Source: Portunus trituberculatus (Eukaryota > Arthropoda > Malacostraca > Decapoda > Portunidae). Taken from it: a stretch of DNA of 64,000 nucleotides. Under the pieces are notes generated by a model. It made no database searches, was not told where the DNA came from, and saw nothing but the letters and a program-made list of their open reading frames with translations. Below, piece by piece: positions 36,501 through 47,624 of this stretch. The position numbers were made by a program, and so were the translations under genes. Positions within the stretch are counted from its first letter, which is position 1. Each line of letters begins with the position of its first letter. The stretch covers positions 2,428,685 to 2,492,684 of the forward strand of contig NC_059283.1 of the NCBI RefSeq assembly GCF_017591435.1, in the 5' to 3' direction.

Positions 36501-37001
36501 CTGCCACAAAGAGAAGGAAGGCACTTGTAAAGATGACACTAAACGAAAAGTCTCGTCTTGTCACCGCGTCCCTCTGTCACCACCACCAGCGCCGCCTCCT
36601 CCGTCTCTTCCAATACCTGCCTGCGTGGAGATAATTGCACGCCATCTCTCGGGCTAAGGTCTGAATTCTGATTACCAAAGGCCTTTCATGTCGATCTTAA
36701 GGGCGGAGGTCATTGAAGCCTTTCTCTGTCCAGCGTCCGTGTATTAAGCTGTCCGTGTAAGAACGTCCGTGAGACAAAGGATCATTACGGTCGATCGTCT
36801 GGTAGGAAAAGCATGTAAAGACCGCCCTTAATGACTGCCATCACAAAGAACTGTCTTCACCCCGAAACACCTTCATAATACGTCTATGATGACCGCTATG
36901 GAAGCCGAGGAATTCCATCAGGACACCATTGAGGTGATATTTGGGTCCTATTCAACGCTTAATTGACCCTTATTGTACCCCTCCCCAACCCCTGGCTACC
37001 G
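36501..37001. other. Unique high-complexity DNA
   Basis: 36620-36960 has balanced composition and no internal repeat, unlike the DNA around it. It includes TAATTGCACGCCATC-like and TTTCATGTCGATCTTAAGGG-like stretches. No frame resembles a protein. It is a candidate conserved non-coding element only because it stands out. Confidence 0.4.
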
Positions 37002-37005
37002 TCTC

Positions 37006-37069
<64 letters not shown>
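37002..37069. repeat. (CT)n microsatellite
   Basis: CT run of 68 bases with one CTCC interruption near 37015. Confidence 0.97.
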
Positions 37070-37071
<2 letters not shown>

Positions 37072-37342
37072 TATAAATGTACGGGTCACTTCGCCACTTT
37101 GTCCCCGTGCAATTAACGAAGCTCACAGTGCAGGACAGTCGGCGAAAGACAAGCCAAGTAAGTGATTGAGACAAATTTTGGGCCGCGCTCCCCGGATATT
37201 AGCAAGTAGGCGGGGAAATTGGATAACTTTAGCGACGTGTTTTCGAGGATAATTTCAGAATAACTGGGACGTAGACTAATTTGAAACTTAGGGGGGTTCT
37301 TGGAGGAGTGAGTCTGAAGGCGATTGCTGGCTGCCCGACCTG

Positions 37343-37551
<209 letters not shown>

Positions 37552-37671
37552 GAAAACCATTACTAAAACGCAATAAAAAGGTAAATACTGATGATTATGG
37601 ATAATTTTCCGTGATTAGGTAAAAAACACCTATTGAAATAATCACAAAGTGCGAAAATATGGAGAAAATAA

Positions 37672-37674
<3 letters not shown>

Positions 37675-37732
<58 letters not shown>
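37675..37732. repeat. (GA)29 microsatellite
   Basis: Pure GA run of about 58 bases. Confidence 0.97.
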
Positions 37733-37734
<2 letters not shown>

Positions 37735-37842
37735 TTGAATGCAATGAAATGTGTTCTTTAACTAATATTTTCTCGTTCATAAGATCCGATTGAAAGGAGA
37801 TTTGGTCTGGGGAGGTTAATGGAGAAAACGCAGAAGGAAAAC

Positions 37843-37994
37843 GAGGAGGAGGAGGAGGAGGAGGAGGAGGAGGAGGAGGAGGAGGAGGAGGAGGAAGAGT
37901 ATGTACAAGTTCATCGTGAGTCAGGGTGAGTGTGTGGGATGGAGTTAGGATAGTGTGGAGCAGATTAGTGTGTGTGTGTGTGTGTGTGGAGAGA

Positions 37995-38043
<49 letters not shown>

Positions 38044-38124
38044 GCAGACTAATAATTGGCACGGTTGGGGAAGAGTTGTGGGAGAGTAGACTTGGGGAGA
38101 GGAGTGAGAGAGAGAGGGAGACAG

Positions 38125-38158
<34 letters not shown>
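37843..38158. repeat. (GGA)n, (GT)n-(GA)n and (AG)n cluster
   Basis: GGA run at 37843-37893, GT at 37969-37988 changing into GA/GGGA and pure GA (about 38001-38041), and a further GA run at about 38128-38158. Confidence 0.95.
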
Positions 38159-38160
<2 letters not shown>

Positions 38161-38563
38161 CAGTAATGACATCTAATCAAGAGGTATTAAAATTAATTAT
38201 CCACATCACTGGTAAATAAAGGGTAACACAGGCCGGAGTATTACGACACGGTGGAGTTTAATAAAAAAAAATAGGCAAAAAACACACAGCCACTCCTTCT
38301 GAACTTACCGTCCCTTTGGTTTTTTGCCTCAACAGAACAGGACACTCTTGATTACTTTCACGGCACGACTAAGTAACGAACCGGGAAGAAAGACACAAGG
38401 AGAAGAAAAAATAAATAAAACATAAGATACACCAAGAGAAACCCAAACCGTTGCATATTTCCGTCGATATTGATAAAAAAAAAAAAAAGGAAACCCAGAG
38501 AAATGTGTAGAGTAAATTAAATATATGCGAAATAGGAGATAGGGACAGATAAAGGACAAAGGG

Positions 38564-38567
<4 letters not shown>

Positions 38568-38619
<52 letters not shown>
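38568..38619. repeat. (AG)26 microsatellite
   Basis: Pure AG run of about 52 bases. Confidence 0.97.
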
Positions 38620-38622
<3 letters not shown>

Positions 38623-38895
38623 CAATGCTGGAAAAGTGCATGGGATGGAGGAGGGCAATAGTGGAAAGTTAATTAATAGAAGAGAGTGGGAGGAGAAGGA
38701 GAGGGAGTAGGAGGAAGAAATAGAACGAGAGGGGGAAGTCTAAAGAACTCTGCGAGAAGATAATGAACGCACTGAAAAGAATCCAAGACGGCAAGAAGGG
38801 ATGGAGTGATTGAAATAAGAACTTGAGAGCCAATATGGAAGTATGGGAGGAGGAAGAGGGTCACGATGGAAGGAGATGATATAAAAAAAAACAAT

Positions 38896-38899
<4 letters not shown>

Positions 38900-38963
<64 letters not shown>
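38900..38963. repeat. (AG)32 microsatellite
   Basis: Pure AG run of about 64 bases. Flanking sequence from 38640 to 39230 is purine-rich. Confidence 0.97.
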
Positions 38964-38965
<2 letters not shown>

Positions 38966-39230
38966 CATACAAATAAACACGCAAAGGAGGAAAACAGTAA
39001 CACTAGAAACCAAGGAAAACACGACACCATTCAACGGGAAAAAAACAAGGTAAGGAAAACGGGAGGAGAGATAAAAAGAACACCAAAAGAGCGAACATGA
39101 AGGCAGCAGATGAAGAAACAATAAGAGCCGGAGGGAGACTAGATATTAAACGAGGAGGAAGGGAAGTTGGGAGTAGTTAGGGAGGCAGGAAGGGAGGAGA
39201 GGATGAAGGGAGAGAGAGAGGGAGGAAGGA

Positions 39231-40589
39231 GAGGCGGTAGGGGGAGCTGTCACCTGCGGACTCCCTCGGGCAGGCGCTGATGAACTGACTCTGGGGCCGT
39301 CGTTAGCGCCCTTGTGCCTCCTGATCATGGCTTTTGACTCCTCGCCCGCGGAAGAGGGAGGGACGCCGCCAGGAGAGGCAGAGGGAGGAAGGGAGGAAGA
39401 GAGGAGGGAGAAGGGAGAACCGCGCCACCAAAACAAGAAACCGAAATGAAAGGAGTCAGCGCGGTGAGTGAAAGCCGAGGATGTATTGCGGAAAATACCA
39501 ATATGTATAAAAAGTGATTAAATGCGTTGATACCCCGTATGTGGTCAGGGTATTCTGATGGGCAATGTATCGACCATTCACTTATTCAACCGTTACTCAG
39601 TTTTATGCACTAGTACGCTTATTCATCTCGTTTACGTGTCGCTTCTCCGTCCTGGGCTTTGGTTAATTCAAGCTCAGGTGTGCCGGAGCGGCCCCGCCTG
39701 TGGCAGGTGTTTCATGAAAGCGTCGTGTCTTATTCATAGCGAGCGTGGCGAAGGCGGCCGGCCATTAGGGGGGGACACACAGGGCGGACAGGACCGTCTC
39801 CTGCTGTCCCTCACTCTGGAGAAGGGACACCTGGGCCCAGCGAGGGACAAAGGGACGTCTTTGTCAGAACACCTTCTCCGCGGTCACTGCCAGGTTACGG
39901 ACACCGGTTCCGTCTTGACAGCACTCCGCGGGGACACTTCCTGAGGCACTGACGTGACTGTGACGTCACGCGCCTGCGGCAGCTGCCCTTATATTCAGCA
40001 GCACCTTGTTCCCCTTCTTCAGGAGCACAAAGGTGCCTGGCGGTGGTCCAGCAGCCCTTGCCCGTCGCCTCAAGCTCTCCTCGCTGCTCTCTGCCCTCAC
40101 CGCTCATTCCCCGCACGTCCTCTCCCCTATTGTCTCATCCGCTATTAACCCAATTCCTCTTCTTTCTCCTTCCCATTCTAACCTCTCATTCCTGAGCATC
40201 ATTCTTGCATTCTCTCCCAATTTTCCCCTCTTTTCACCACCGGGGGGCAGAATTCACAGCTTATTTACCCCTCATTCAACGGAGCCTGATTTGGTATTCA
40301 GCTTCCATTCTGGGCTTTCCCGCCACTCGCGCCCTGAACAAAGGAAGGGCTAATTGCGCTAGCCCGTATGCCATCCCCCTGCTCGCGATCGCCTCTCTCG
40401 CTCTCTCTCCCAGCTTTTACTTGCGCTCTTTGCTTAGGTGTTTTTTGAAGGCGCGTTACTTGGTAGCTGATCTTCCGTCACGATCTCAGTTACTTCAGTG
40501 GACCAACTTCTGACGACGACAGAGGAGGAAAAATGAGAAAATGTGACGATGGTAGAGTGGAAGGAAAAACCGAGACGTAGTTTGGAAGG

Positions 40590-40590
<1 letters not shown>
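39231..40590. other. Unique DNA with a CRE-bearing segment
   Basis: Balanced composition from about 39240 to 40440. Overlapping frames of 70-128 codons exist on both strands without recognisable motifs. The CRE-like sites at 39950-39994 are listed separately. No gene is called. Confidence 0.5.
39950..39994. promoter_or_regulatory. CRE palindrome with E-box and TATA-like string
   Basis: A half-site TGACGTG at 39950-39956 is followed by a full palindromic CRE, TGACGTCA, at 39961-39968, then CAGCTG at 39980-39985 and TTATAT at 39989-39994. CREB/ATF-type bZIP factors bind TGACGTCA and bHLH factors bind CAGCTG. The compact arrangement is promoter-like, but no exon follows and the orientation is unknown. 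A second TGACGTCA at 42987-42994 has no such company. Confidence 0.3.

Positions 40591-40591
<1 letters not shown>

Positions 40592-40657
<66 letters not shown>
40592..40657. repeat. (GT)33 microsatellite
   Basis: Pure TG run of about 66 bases, ending TTTGCAGGCAGG. Confidence 0.97.
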
Positions 40658-40661
<4 letters not shown>

Positions 40662-41046
40662 AGGCAGGCATATACCGTCTTTTGTGGAGCGTCCCTTCAT
40701 CATAAATGTAAAATACAGCGAAGGAAGTTAGAATGCCACCGTAGATACAATGGCGTTAACGAGGCCCACTAGTTCATATGTGGTTAGGGCGCCTTTTTTT
40801 CATCCTACTTTTTTTCGTCGTAGGAACTTTTGGAACATTTTCGTTGTTGCGACTGCCCGCGTGGAAGAGAGGAAAGAAGGAAGGAGCGGAGGAACATACG
40901 GAGAAGAGGGAAGGACGGAGGGAGGAAAGAGGAAGTGAAAAAACGAAAGAAAAAGCGTGGGGATGGAATAAGAACGCCACTGGGAATAAGGAAAGAGATG
41001 GAAACAAGGAGAGAGATTAACGAGGGAAGTGGGAGAAGAGGAAAAA

Positions 41047-41049
<3 letters not shown>

Positions 41050-41132
<83 letters not shown>

Positions 41133-41210
41133 CAAAATATACATCTACATAGACACATACATAAAACACAACACGAATAAAAGTTGCACCAAAACACCTA
41201 CACCCACTCA

Positions 41211-41267
<57 letters not shown>
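41050..41267. repeat. (AG)n and (CA)n microsatellites
   Basis: AG run of about 78 bases (41050-41127), 84 bases of AC-rich unique sequence, then CA run of about 56 bases (41212-41267). Confidence 0.97.
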
Positions 41268-41270
<3 letters not shown>

Positions 41271-41646
41271 AAACAGCATCCCAGCAAACCCATTTCAAAA
41301 TTCATCACTTTATTATTTTTTTTGCTTCATTGTGTTTCCTCAAGGGTAATCAGGGCCGTGGCTTCATTCCAGAGCTTAATTAGACCAAAATAATTACATC
41401 AGTCCCTCCTCCCCCTCCTATCTCCTCCTCCAACCACCCCCAACATCCCTCTATCCTCCCATCACCCCTCTCCCCTCCCTCACATCTGTCCGGTATGTCT
41501 GTTATATTAATTGCTGAGAAATGTCCTTTTATCAAGTGAATTGTCGAATAAGCGACAAATAATGACCAAAAGAGACTGTTCTTTTTCATTATAAGCGGAA
41601 AAATGAGTGTACTTCGACGATTTATTCAGGTGTCATTTAGTACGAG

Positions 41647-41648
<2 letters not shown>

Positions 41649-41704
<56 letters not shown>
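41649..41704. repeat. (GT)28 microsatellite
   Basis: Pure TG run of 56 bases. Confidence 0.97.
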
Positions 41705-41705
<1 letters not shown>

Positions 41706-42499
41706 TGTTCGTTGTAGCATCACCAGCAGTAATAATAGAGTGAACTTTTTTCTCTATTATCTTACCACTAAACACTTTAATTATATTGTGTATTAATTAA
41801 GGTATTCTTTATTTCCAGGTGAGATGTCACGAGGAAAGCGTCACGTGTCATGAGAGGTAAGGTGAATCACTAACTCTCACCTGTTACGGAAATACTACGT
41901 CAATTACAGGGTGGAATTACCTGCGCTTTATGACCACGTTATTGTGACACGCATCCTGATAGTGACACCTTTATTTCCTCCCCGTCACCGTCAGAAGTGA
42001 GACTCTTAATCTCTTGACACGCTCTCGGATGATAAAAGTGTCTCTTAGTTCCGCCAGTGTGTCTCCTCGTAGTAATTTCATATATTTAAGGCAATGCATT
42101 AGTGTTATCTTTTTTTTTTTTGCAAGCGAGAACCAGACGTTTATTACAAAATGAAGCTTGCACACACGCATTATTATTCTACATTTGTTGATTTAAGTAC
42201 TGCCTAGATACGGTATTTCACTTTTACTACAAGTCCCTCGGCGCAAATTAATATCATATGCATGTATTTTTTATCGCTTAATATGTCCACATGCTGTATA
42301 TGTTTATTATACATGAAAATGTCGCAATTAGTATTTAACACATAGCTTTGAACAAAAAAAATATATATGTAATGGATGAATTACAAAATAACTGGTGTAG
42401 GAACTTGCCTGTTGTTATGAATTCACGGATGGGAGGCAGTGGGCGTGTTAGGGGTGTCCGTGCGGGAATGTCCGTCTGTGTTTATGTGTATGAGTGTTC
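41705..42499. other. Unique AT-rich DNA
   Basis: Low-GC sequence, especially 42170-42400. A CACGTG E-box palindrome occurs near 41843. No gene or repeat family recognised. Confidence 0.55.
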
Positions 42500-42735
42500 T
42501 GTATGGGACCTCACATAGCCCTCGGTGAAGTGAATAGGTTTTGGCACCTCATCTCTCGGTAAGCTGTATGGTACCTCTCACTGCTCTTGATAAAATGTAG
42601 CCTACAGGTCCTTTTATTGCCCTTGGAAACCTGAATGGGACTTCTCACTGCCCTTGTTAAGTGTCTAGGACCTCACACAACCCTGAGTAAAATTTATGTG
42701 GCTTGACACGACTCTTTGTAAAATCTATGAGGGAC
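42500..42735. repeat. Degenerate minisatellite, about seven units of 30-37 bp
   Basis: Units follow the pattern TATGGGACCTCWCACWGCCCT then TGGTAAARTGWAT. Examples start near 42500 (GTATGGGACCTCACATAGCC), 42567 (GTATGGTACCTCTCACTGCT), 42635 (ATGGGACTTCTCACTGCCC) and 42669 (AGGACCTCACACAACCC); more divergent units lie between and after them. Not coding. Confidence 0.7.
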
Positions 42736-43620
42736 TCTTTGTATTGTGATCGTGTTACAAGTCCTATTACAAACCTATTGAACCAAACGTCAAGAATTCT
42801 ATAACTTCACCTCCTCCATAAAGAGTCGCTGTTGATAAAGCAAATCCTACGATACGATAAATAAAGCTCTATCGCATCACACGAGATAGTTAACGACATA
42901 GCTGTTGTTTGTTTTTCCTTCGGTTTCCGTCGTGATTTGATTGATTCTTCCATCTCGTGACTGGACTGGACGTTATGCGGCAAACATGACGTCACGAATT
43001 GTTGTGTTCAATCTCTCTGCAAGAATCTGACAAAACGAGGCTGGACATTTGCGCCTCAACCACCGCTCTGCCTCTCCGTGAACGCATCAGGAAGGGTAAC
43101 ATGAGATAGATTCATGCAGACTTACTTCACATCTACTTATAATGAAATAGTGTAAATAAATGCAGGTGTTTTGTCGCACTGTTGCTATACGTTGAAATGA
43201 AATGTTCTTATGTGTATGGGTTACGTTTATAAGTACATGTGCATTTCTGTATATATTCAACCACGTTAGTTAGTGAAATAATAAAGCATGATAAGAATAA
43301 AAAAGAGGAGAAAATCTAGTAGAGAGGTAATAAAAAAGAGGGTAACAATAGTGGAAGGAGAAACAGTCAAGGAATTGAAGGAGAAAATATGTAAGAGAAA
43401 CAAGTAAGAAAAGTAAAAGGAGTGGACAGACCAGCGAGGGAGACTGAAGGAACAATCTAAAGAGGCAAAAAGTAAATGAACAATTGGCGTGTGTAATTAG
43501 AGGCAGACGCCATAACTCTGTGCACGCCACTGCCTCGCATTGTCGGGAATAAGAACATCAGTGTGACAACTAATTTGTAGAGCCGCGCCTTGGCCCTTCT
43601 CTCGGTGCGGGTGCCAGGAG

Positions 43621-43624
<4 letters not shown>
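42736..43624. other. Unique DNA
   Basis: Contains a palindromic CRE, TGACGTCA, at 42987-42994, without other promoter-like features. 43280-43460 is purine-rich (GAAGGAGAAA-type). No gene recognised. Confidence 0.5.

Positions 43625-43669
<45 letters not shown>
43625..43669. repeat. (AG)22 microsatellite
   Basis: Pure AG run of 45 bases. Confidence 0.97.
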
Positions 43670-43674
<5 letters not shown>

Positions 43675-43815
43675 TGGCAATGATAATAATGATACAGATT
43701 AATGAAGTAGCAGTGCCCTTGGTGGGGACGAGTACAATCACCTCCACTAATCAGGGATGTCAATAGGGGTGTAATTGGCAGCTCTGGTAATGATGACATG
43801 GCTCTAGTGGATAGC

Positions 43816-43817
<2 letters not shown>

Positions 43818-43891
<74 letters not shown>
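43818..43891. repeat. (AG)37 microsatellite
   Basis: Pure AG run of about 74 bases, followed by an AACAAC-rich stretch at 43928-43965. Confidence 0.97.
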
Positions 43892-43894
<3 letters not shown>

Positions 43895-44109
43895 TTCCAC
43901 GTGGTGTTTGTCGTGGTGGTCGTAGCAGTAACAACAAGAACAATAACAACAACGGCAACGACAACACCAGGGCGGGTCGTCACGGCATCGCCCCGCTAAA
44001 TAACCGTAGACACGCTCAGCCCCGAGAAACAGGTGATCCAATTACCATAGCGACACTCGGACCGGGAAATTACTAGGACCAGATGCCATGTTTCGCCCGA
44101 ATTCCTGAC

Positions 44110-44151
44110 CTGCCCCGCCCCGCCCCACTCCCGCCCCGCCCCGCCCCCGCC
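44110..44151. promoter_or_regulatory. Dense GC-box run
   Basis: Five or more overlapping CCGCCC/CCCGCC motifs in about 40 bases. These match Sp/KLF GC boxes, but the run could equally be a short CCCCG-type microsatellite. No exon is identified on either side. Confidence 0.3.
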
Positions 44152-44277
44152 ATGCTCGCTCCCTACGTCTCTCTCTTCCTCTCCCGCTCTCTCTCTCACT
44201 CACGTACTCATTCACTCACTTTCGCCTTGCAAACTCACTTATTCAGGTGATTCGTTAGAGTTGGATATGCTTGAGTG

Positions 44278-44279
<2 letters not shown>

Positions 44280-44332
<53 letters not shown>

Positions 44333-44338
44333 AGAGAG
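44280..44338. repeat. (AG)n microsatellite
   Basis: AG run of about 59 bases with one AAGA interruption near 44328. Confidence 0.96.
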
Positions 44339-44426
44339 AGTCAGTCAGTCTACACGCGTCACAAGACAAAAAAGTTATAAAAGAAAATAAACAAAACCAA
44401 CAAAACATAATATCAGTAATACCACA

Positions 44427-44462
44427 ACCACCACCACCACCACCACCACCGCCACCACCACC

Positions 44463-44494
<32 letters not shown>

Positions 44495-44498
44495 CAAC

Positions 44499-44530
<32 letters not shown>

Positions 44531-44634
44531 ATACAACAGAAGAACCAGCGATGATATTAATAGTCCAACCTGACTTAACCTAACCTTACCTTCCACCACC
44601 ACCACCACCACCACCACCACCATCACCACCACCA
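44427..44634. repeat. (ACC)n and (AAC)n arrays flanking a short CCTAA motif
   Basis: ACC and AAC runs alternate at 44427-44531, a 60-base unique stretch follows, CTTAACCTAACCTTACC lies at 44574-44590, and a second ACC run is at 44597-44634. Confidence 0.95.
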
Positions 44635-44889
44635 CATAAACTTAGACTGAGGGGACCACCAACACATCCACGGAGACACTGACCGGCTAGGACCCCACCT
44701 CGCCCCTGACAGCCCCAGACCCCCGCACCCTCCACTATCAGCTGTAGCTAACAAGACGCAGTTACCCACACAGGACCACCATCCCATAAATCAAGCTGAA
44801 AATAGACCGACTCACAGTCATTTTTCCTCGCCCTCGCTAGGTCGAAATTGGCTGTCGGTTCGTTAGCCGAATACCTTGACTGCCCCGCA

Positions 44890-45208
44890 TTAAGTCTGGG
44901 GAGGGGAACGCCGGCGAGGAGGAGGAGGAAGAAAGAGGAGGAGGAAGTGGAGGTCGTGGTGTAGGAAAGGCAGTGGAGAGAGGAGACTGAGAGAGAGATG
45001 AGGGAGAAGCCAATAGAGAGAGAGAGAGGAAGAGAAGAGAGTGCAAGTTGAAGGGAAACTAAGGAAACTAGAGTGAGGCAGACTAAGGGTATCAGTTGAA
45101 GGGAGCAGGAAGGTAGGGATGAAAAGGAGAAAAAGAGGGTTGTGAAAGAGAGGAAGGTGAAAGGAAGAGGGGGTAGGAGAGGAAAGAGGAGAGTGCAGCA
45201 GATGATGG

Positions 45209-45267
<59 letters not shown>

Positions 45268-45410
45268 CAATGGGAGGGAGTGGAGGGGAAAAATGGGGAT
45301 AGTAGTGCAGGGTGAGGGGAAGACAGAAATGAGGGGACGGAGGAGAGAGCGAACGAGGAAGAGGGGAAAGGGAGGAAGAGTATGGACGGAAAACGTAGAG
45401 GCAAACAAAC
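44890..45410. repeat. Polypurine tract with (AG)n core
   Basis: The plus strand is mostly G and A across about 500 bases, with a pure AG run at 45212-45265 (54 bases). The 243-codon and 172-codon minus-strand frames here are Ser/Leu/Pro/Phe-rich and rejected as genes. Confidence 0.88.
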
Positions 45411-45612
45411 ATGAAAAAATAATAATAAAAATACAAAGCGGAAATGTAAAGTCGAAATAGAGTATGATGATAAAAACACAAAGGCATGAAACGTGGAAAT
45501 CTGAGCTTAAATTTGAACGTTTGATGAAGACAATAGAAAATTAAGAGATAATTCAACACTACTATAATGAAGATGAAGGAAAATAATATTCATAACAACT
45601 CCCACCACCACG

Positions 45613-45613
<1 letters not shown>

Positions 45614-45665
<52 letters not shown>
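45614..45665. repeat. (ACT)n array
   Basis: About 17 CTA units after CCACCACGACCACTA. Confidence 0.96.
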
Positions 45666-45975
45666 ATATATTGACTTGCGGACACTTGCCAAATAATTCT
45701 TGACGGTCGTCCCTCACGAATACACAAATTAGAATACCTAACAAGTATTAGGCCGGGACAAGGCAACACATTTCCACTGCATTTCGTTGACGTGTCAGAA
45801 TACCTCACGTGCCGACACCTTCCATTCGCTCAGGTCAGGGAGTGATGCGGGTGTGCAAGAGGCTGCTGTGTTCTGTATGGTTTCTTTCGTTCAAAAAGGA
45901 ATGCTGTCTTAGCGAAATGTTGAATATGTATTTGATTTACTTAAAGTCACGTTAGGAATAGACGGTACATGAGAC

Positions 45976-45977
<2 letters not shown>

Positions 45978-46057
<80 letters not shown>
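45978..46057. repeat. (AG)40 microsatellite
   Basis: Pure AG run of 80 bases. Confidence 0.97.
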
Positions 46058-46059
<2 letters not shown>

Positions 46060-46355
46060 GAGGGATGGAGGGTGGAAGAGATTCGTTGATTGCGTGGGAA
46101 TTTGAAGACCGACAAAGAAACGTGCGCTTCATCACGATTTTGAGTTAGAGTTTTGGAGGATTTCTGAAGAATTTCAATGTATGGCACAACCCTGATCCCT
46201 CCCCTTTCCCCTTACCCCCTTCCTTACCCTCAACCCCTCCTGACCTCCCCTGCCCCTGTCATAACCCTGCCACTCACCCTGCACGCTTTTCCACAACCCT
46301 TTCGAGAATATCAGTTGAGAAAGTAATGAAAAACAATGAAGGATGAATCAATACA

Positions 46356-46358
<3 letters not shown>

Positions 46359-46414
<56 letters not shown>
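46359..46414. repeat. (CT)28 microsatellite
   Basis: Pure CT run of about 56 bases. Confidence 0.97.
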
Positions 46415-46419
<5 letters not shown>

Positions 46420-46868
46420 ATTTCTCGAACTGTCTTCAGCCTCCCCTGACTCATTAGATCTTTATAAGAGATAACACTGGACTTTCCCAAATCTCATGTA
46501 ACCCTCTCAGATCCGCCAGACTGCCCCGAGAGCCACTCTGAGTCACTCCAAAGTCACTCTATGGACTTTCCTTACTCACTCAGTCACTCGTCCACCAATT
46601 CTGACCTACTTATGCTTCACCACTTCCGTTCATTTCCTCTGTAACTTTGCATTAAACTTCGACTTGTCTTTCTCTCCTCATTTGAACGCTCCTTAAATAG
46701 TGCAAGACTTAATAATTGGATCTAGAGATTCATGATAAGATTTTTTTTAGTGGAGAAGTTAACGGAAGAACATCAGAAAAGCTACTGGCTATTGGTGATA
46801 ACCTTAACTAAAAGTGTAGGAAAGTAAAAGGCACACGCAAAAGGGAGACTTGTTAATCTACTGACCCT
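46415..46868. other. Unique DNA
   Basis: C/T/A-rich near its start, with repeated AGTCACTC steps near 46540-46590 (a short degenerate repeat). No gene recognised. Confidence 0.55.
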
Positions 46869-47088
46869 TTAGCTCTTTCAGTACTAGGACGCATTTTTAC
46901 TATGAGTTTTGGGTGTGACTAGACGATTTTATTGATATAGGAAGGATCTATGGAGGTCAGAAGATATATGGCCTGAGACTTCACTATCTTAATCCCTTAA
47001 TCCCCACGTAAGTTTCCAAAGCTGTATAAAATCACCAAATAGTAACTAGAATGAATATGGAAACGCGTCATGGTACTGAAGGGGTTAA
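46869..47088 (-). mobile_element. MITE copy C, best preserved inverted repeats
   Basis: A 220-bp copy in reverse orientation. Read on the minus strand it starts TTAACCCCTTCAGTACCATG. The other end, read inward on the plus strand, is TTAGCTCTTTCAGTACTAGG. Over 28 bases the two ends match at 22 positions, which defines the terminal inverted repeat. One TTAA (47085-47088) is intact and the other has become TTAG. The interior matches copies A and B, with a small insertion near TTAATCCCTTAATCCCC. No coding capacity. Confidence 0.82.
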
Positions 47089-47624
47089 GATTTGGTGGTA
47101 AGCTACACTAACTTAAAGATAAGATAGTAAAGGTACATTTTTTTTAAGTTACAAATCAGAGGAACAACATTACTATGACTGACCCTTACGTTTAGCTACA
47201 GAGATTTTGAGATGTACGAGAATAGAAGTGTATATTTTTAAGGCACAAGTCTTCACACTACATTGCTCAGTGGTAGTTGAGCAAAAGATCTTTCTCAACA
47301 ACCTCCGCCACCACCACTACTACCACCACCTCCACCACCATCACTACCTTGTCCCTCTCTTCCCTCCTCCTCCTCCTCCTTCCCCTTGCATTGATTGAAG
47401 TCAAAATTTTCGTGGAGGAAAATGCAAAGCTAACGAACCGTCTAGCAGGAGTGTGGCGCCGACGACGACATCTGTGGACAATTTGGGGTCTTCAGGCTCG
47501 GCTCGTTTGGTGATTGCCCACTGGTTGTTTGTCAATTGTTAGTCGGATGTTTGTCCAGGACTCGAGCCCTACGCGAACCGCTGAGCTTGCTGACGAGCCA
47601 CTCCTCTCCTCTTCTACCGCCGCT
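47089..47624. other. Unique DNA
   Basis: Contains a short CCACCACTA run near 47307-47345 and a balanced GC stretch at 47430-47600. No recognisable gene. Confidence 0.5.

Noticed and set aside
44748..45479. 243-codon minus-strand open frame
   Set aside because: Lies on the polypurine tract and AG array; composition is Ser/Leu/Phe/Pro throughout with no motif.
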